Origin: Theristus sp. LFF4_11
Taxonomy: Eukaryota > Nematoda > Chromadorea > Monhysterida > Xyalidae
Direction: 5' to 3'
DNA: 64,000 nucleotides
NCBI GenBank assembly: GCA_030248135.1
Contig: JASANC010004681.1
Location: forward strand, 186,001-250,000
Below, one piece after another: positions 61,760 to 64,000 of the stretch (position 1 is the stretch's first letter; each line of letters starts with the position of its first letter). The notes below the pieces were generated by a model. The model worked only from the letters and a program-made list of their open reading frames with translations. It did not search any database and was not told the DNA's origin. Both the position numbers and the translations under genes were made by a program.

Positions 61760-64000
61760 TTGTCATTGGCCATGTTGCGTTATCGCTGCACGTTCTTGTT
61801 GGCGAATCTTTGGCTTCAGTGATGCTCGCACTGGGACAGCTTTTTTGACCGTTTTTCATGCATACTTTATTTACATGGACATTTTTGTGACATGTGACTT
61901 TTCTGATAGCTTCTGGCATAACTCATCCATCGCATATTGTTTCATGATTATGGTTCGGATTTTTTTTTGTATGACACATGCGCTCATTGGTTCTAGACGA
62001 TGGAGTTTCAAGTACAATGCCACTAACCAGCTTATTTCTCTGTCTGCCCGACTGTGTTGTTGTCATTTGATTTTTTTGAATATTTTATTCATTGATGAAA
62101 AACACACAGTGTTTTATTGTGGATAAACGAATTTAATCATACATGGACATCACAACTGTGTTGCGTGAATCTATAAAAGTCTGAGAAAGTGTAAAAAATC
62201 TTTGGCGTGAAAATTTTTGTTCTTGTTTGCGTCGCATCTGTCAAATTGTTTTGTTGTGGTTATTGAAAACTGACAAATTGCAAGAATAATGCGTCAAAAA
62301 AGCAGAAAAACGTGCACAATAAACGGTGTGACTTGTTGATTCTTCAGGTCACCTTAAGAAGGTTTGCCGACATTTTTGGGTTGCCTTTTTCAAATCATTA
62401 TAGATTGGTTACATGCAAATGGGTACGCTGATTGGGTTCATCTCAAAAGCAATAAAACATTTGAGACCTTTCCGTTGTTGAGTATTGATGACTCATAAGA
62501 GTCGCAACGTTTTTTGGTTGAGTTTTTGTTTTCAAATAATGCATATGACAAAAAAGTTCATACACTATCATACTGTTTTCCCGACAGACACAACAGCATT
62601 TTTTCAAACTTATTTACGGAATTATGAACGTGACGTTATACAGTGACACATTTTCACGCTTCATATCAGACAAGATCAAACACTCTGATTACGCAGTCCG
62701 GATTACACGACAGTATGTCATGAAAGAGAGTTTTGTGGGTTTTTAAAAAAGAAATTGTCGAGCAACCACAAGCAAAAAAACTTTGGATAATAATGTCTGC
62801 ATGATCTCTGTCTGTAAAAGTTGAATGTCACTGAAAAACCGTTCGGGCTCGCATATAATGGTTACGGTAATTATGGTACAATCAGGTGTCTCAACACGAC
62901 CTCATTGGTTACGGTAATTATGGTACAATGCAGGGTCTCAACACGACCTCATTGGTTTCCAAAAAATTATCGGGCGCACACTCCGTACAACCATCTGCAT
63001 AGCCACACGTGCAGGCAGAAGTCCTTCTCCATCAAAAAATTTTGGGGTCGAACTGGGTTGGATTGAAAATTGAGCCAGTTTACATTTTGAAAACCTTTCG
63101 AGTTTTTAAAGATGCTTATGAACTCGATCTGTCGTGGCGAAACCCAACACTGTAGAATGAGCGATTCCGAAATTTGACATGTGTGGTGACGTTATTAATT
63201 CCGGCGATTATTATTTTTTTTCAATTTGTTTATCGACAATGTGATATTGTTTGTAATAATAACTAAAAATGAAGGCGAGAAAAAAATGCAAATGTCGCAC
63301 GCACAGCGAACGCACGAAAATTAGTGAAGTGACCCCACCCCAGCCCGACTTGAGAATGCAAGATTTATTACCAAATCTCCGTTCTGATGGAATAAAAATG
63401 AAAAAAAGTTTTGTTATATTTTCAAAATGGCATTACGGAATATCACGGTGTCGTGGTGACAATTAAAAAAACAACTTTTTGTTTGTCTTTTCGACATCGA
63501 AACGGAAGAGTATTCGTTTGATAGTGTTGGTTTTTTTCACTTGTTAAACGGAAAAATTGACAGTCAATATGAAAACATGACAATAAAATTTTCTCTAAAG
63601 CGCATTTTATTCTCACTGCGTACCGTTACATTCGTTACGCAAAAATAAAAGTTTCACTTTCAAAGTTATGCTTGAACAGTTTTATATTATTATCGTCGTT
63701 TTTTTGTCGTTTTCGATACACGATTTTCTGCATGTATCTTTAATCGTGCAATCCTCTGATGGCGTTTCCACAGTGGAATCATTTCAAATCATCTCCGAGC
63801 TGATTGGCTGCGTCAAAATTTGTTTTGGGCAAATGCCAGTAATGACGCATGCCCCGATTGGTTGGTTGTCGCTGTTTGTTCCGAACGGATCACAGTTTTT
63901 CTCAATCTGAAGTTGTAGTACAAACAAATTGTTCATCTTAATGCGATTCCAAATTGTTTCGCCAAGCCACTGAAGCGGAAATGCACGTACGAAACCAAAG
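61760..64000. other. Intergenic, no gene recognised; one tandem duplication
   Basis: At 62860-62955 a segment of about 50 bp (GGTTACGGTAATTATGGTAC ... CAACACGACCTCATTGG) is present twice in tandem with few differences. 63790-63870 contains decayed words of the palindromic MITE family (GAGCTGATTGGCTGC, GATTGGTTGGTTG). No supported gene. Confidence 0.5.

Overview
This is nuclear DNA from an animal, almost certainly a nematode. Every gene I could assemble is split by short spliced exons. One gene is a classical nematode cuticle collagen (N-terminal membrane segment, RxxR cleavage site, interrupted Gly-X-Y, paired cysteines), and degenerate TTAGGC-like telomeric repeats occur inside the window. 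The low gene density, large transposon-filled introns and many families of short inverted-repeat transposons are unlike the compact Caenorhabditis genome. A more distant nematode lineage is possible, but I cannot name a species. I see no bacterial or viral genes.

Seven genes are supported, six on the minus strand and one on the plus strand. From left to right they are: a seven-in-absentia (SIAH-type) E3 ubiquitin ligase (498-3954, minus); an orthologue of the 64-kDa cleavage stimulation factor CSTF2/CPF-2, with 11 exons over 16 kb (13953-30136, minus); two tandem alpha-crystallin/HSP20 genes (31212-32829 and 34482-37264, minus), the second broken in its first exon by a hAT-type MITE with a perfect 8-bp target duplication; a cuticle collagen (39168-41385, minus); a synaptotagmin-like membrane protein with tandem C2 domains (42105-47335, minus); and a Cys-loop ligand-gated ion channel of the anion-selective type (about 57564-61276, plus). 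For all of these except the 5' end of the channel, exon boundaries, phases and the reading frame join consistently from ATG to stop.

The gene-free stretches (about 4-14 kb, 47.3-57.5 kb, 61.3-64 kb) and the larger introns are mostly mobile DNA. I recognise: several hAT-type MITEs beginning TAGGGTTG or TAGAGATG with 8-bp target duplications, one only 43 bp long; mariner/IS630-like elements with TA duplications, two of which keep the same transposase start; a non-autonomous Helitron (26357-27655); two foldback-like elements whose terminal inverted repeats are arrays of a 14-16 bp GCGGCC-containing unit; tRNA-derived SINEs; LINE-type 3' tails; an eight-copy satellite-like array (14993-16170); and many copies of small palindromic MITEs ending CAGTCGAACTC or CCGTATTACC.

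The genes do not form one pathway and look like an ordinary chromosomal neighbourhood. The best functional module is the HSP20 pair. Each copy has a TATA box with perfect heat-shock elements just upstream. Their alpha-crystallin exons are almost identical while the introns and end exons have diverged, which suggests gene conversion. I did not find a convincing wholly new biological system. The most interesting items are the transposon-broken heat-shock gene, its promoters, and the tandem-repeat-ended foldback elements.
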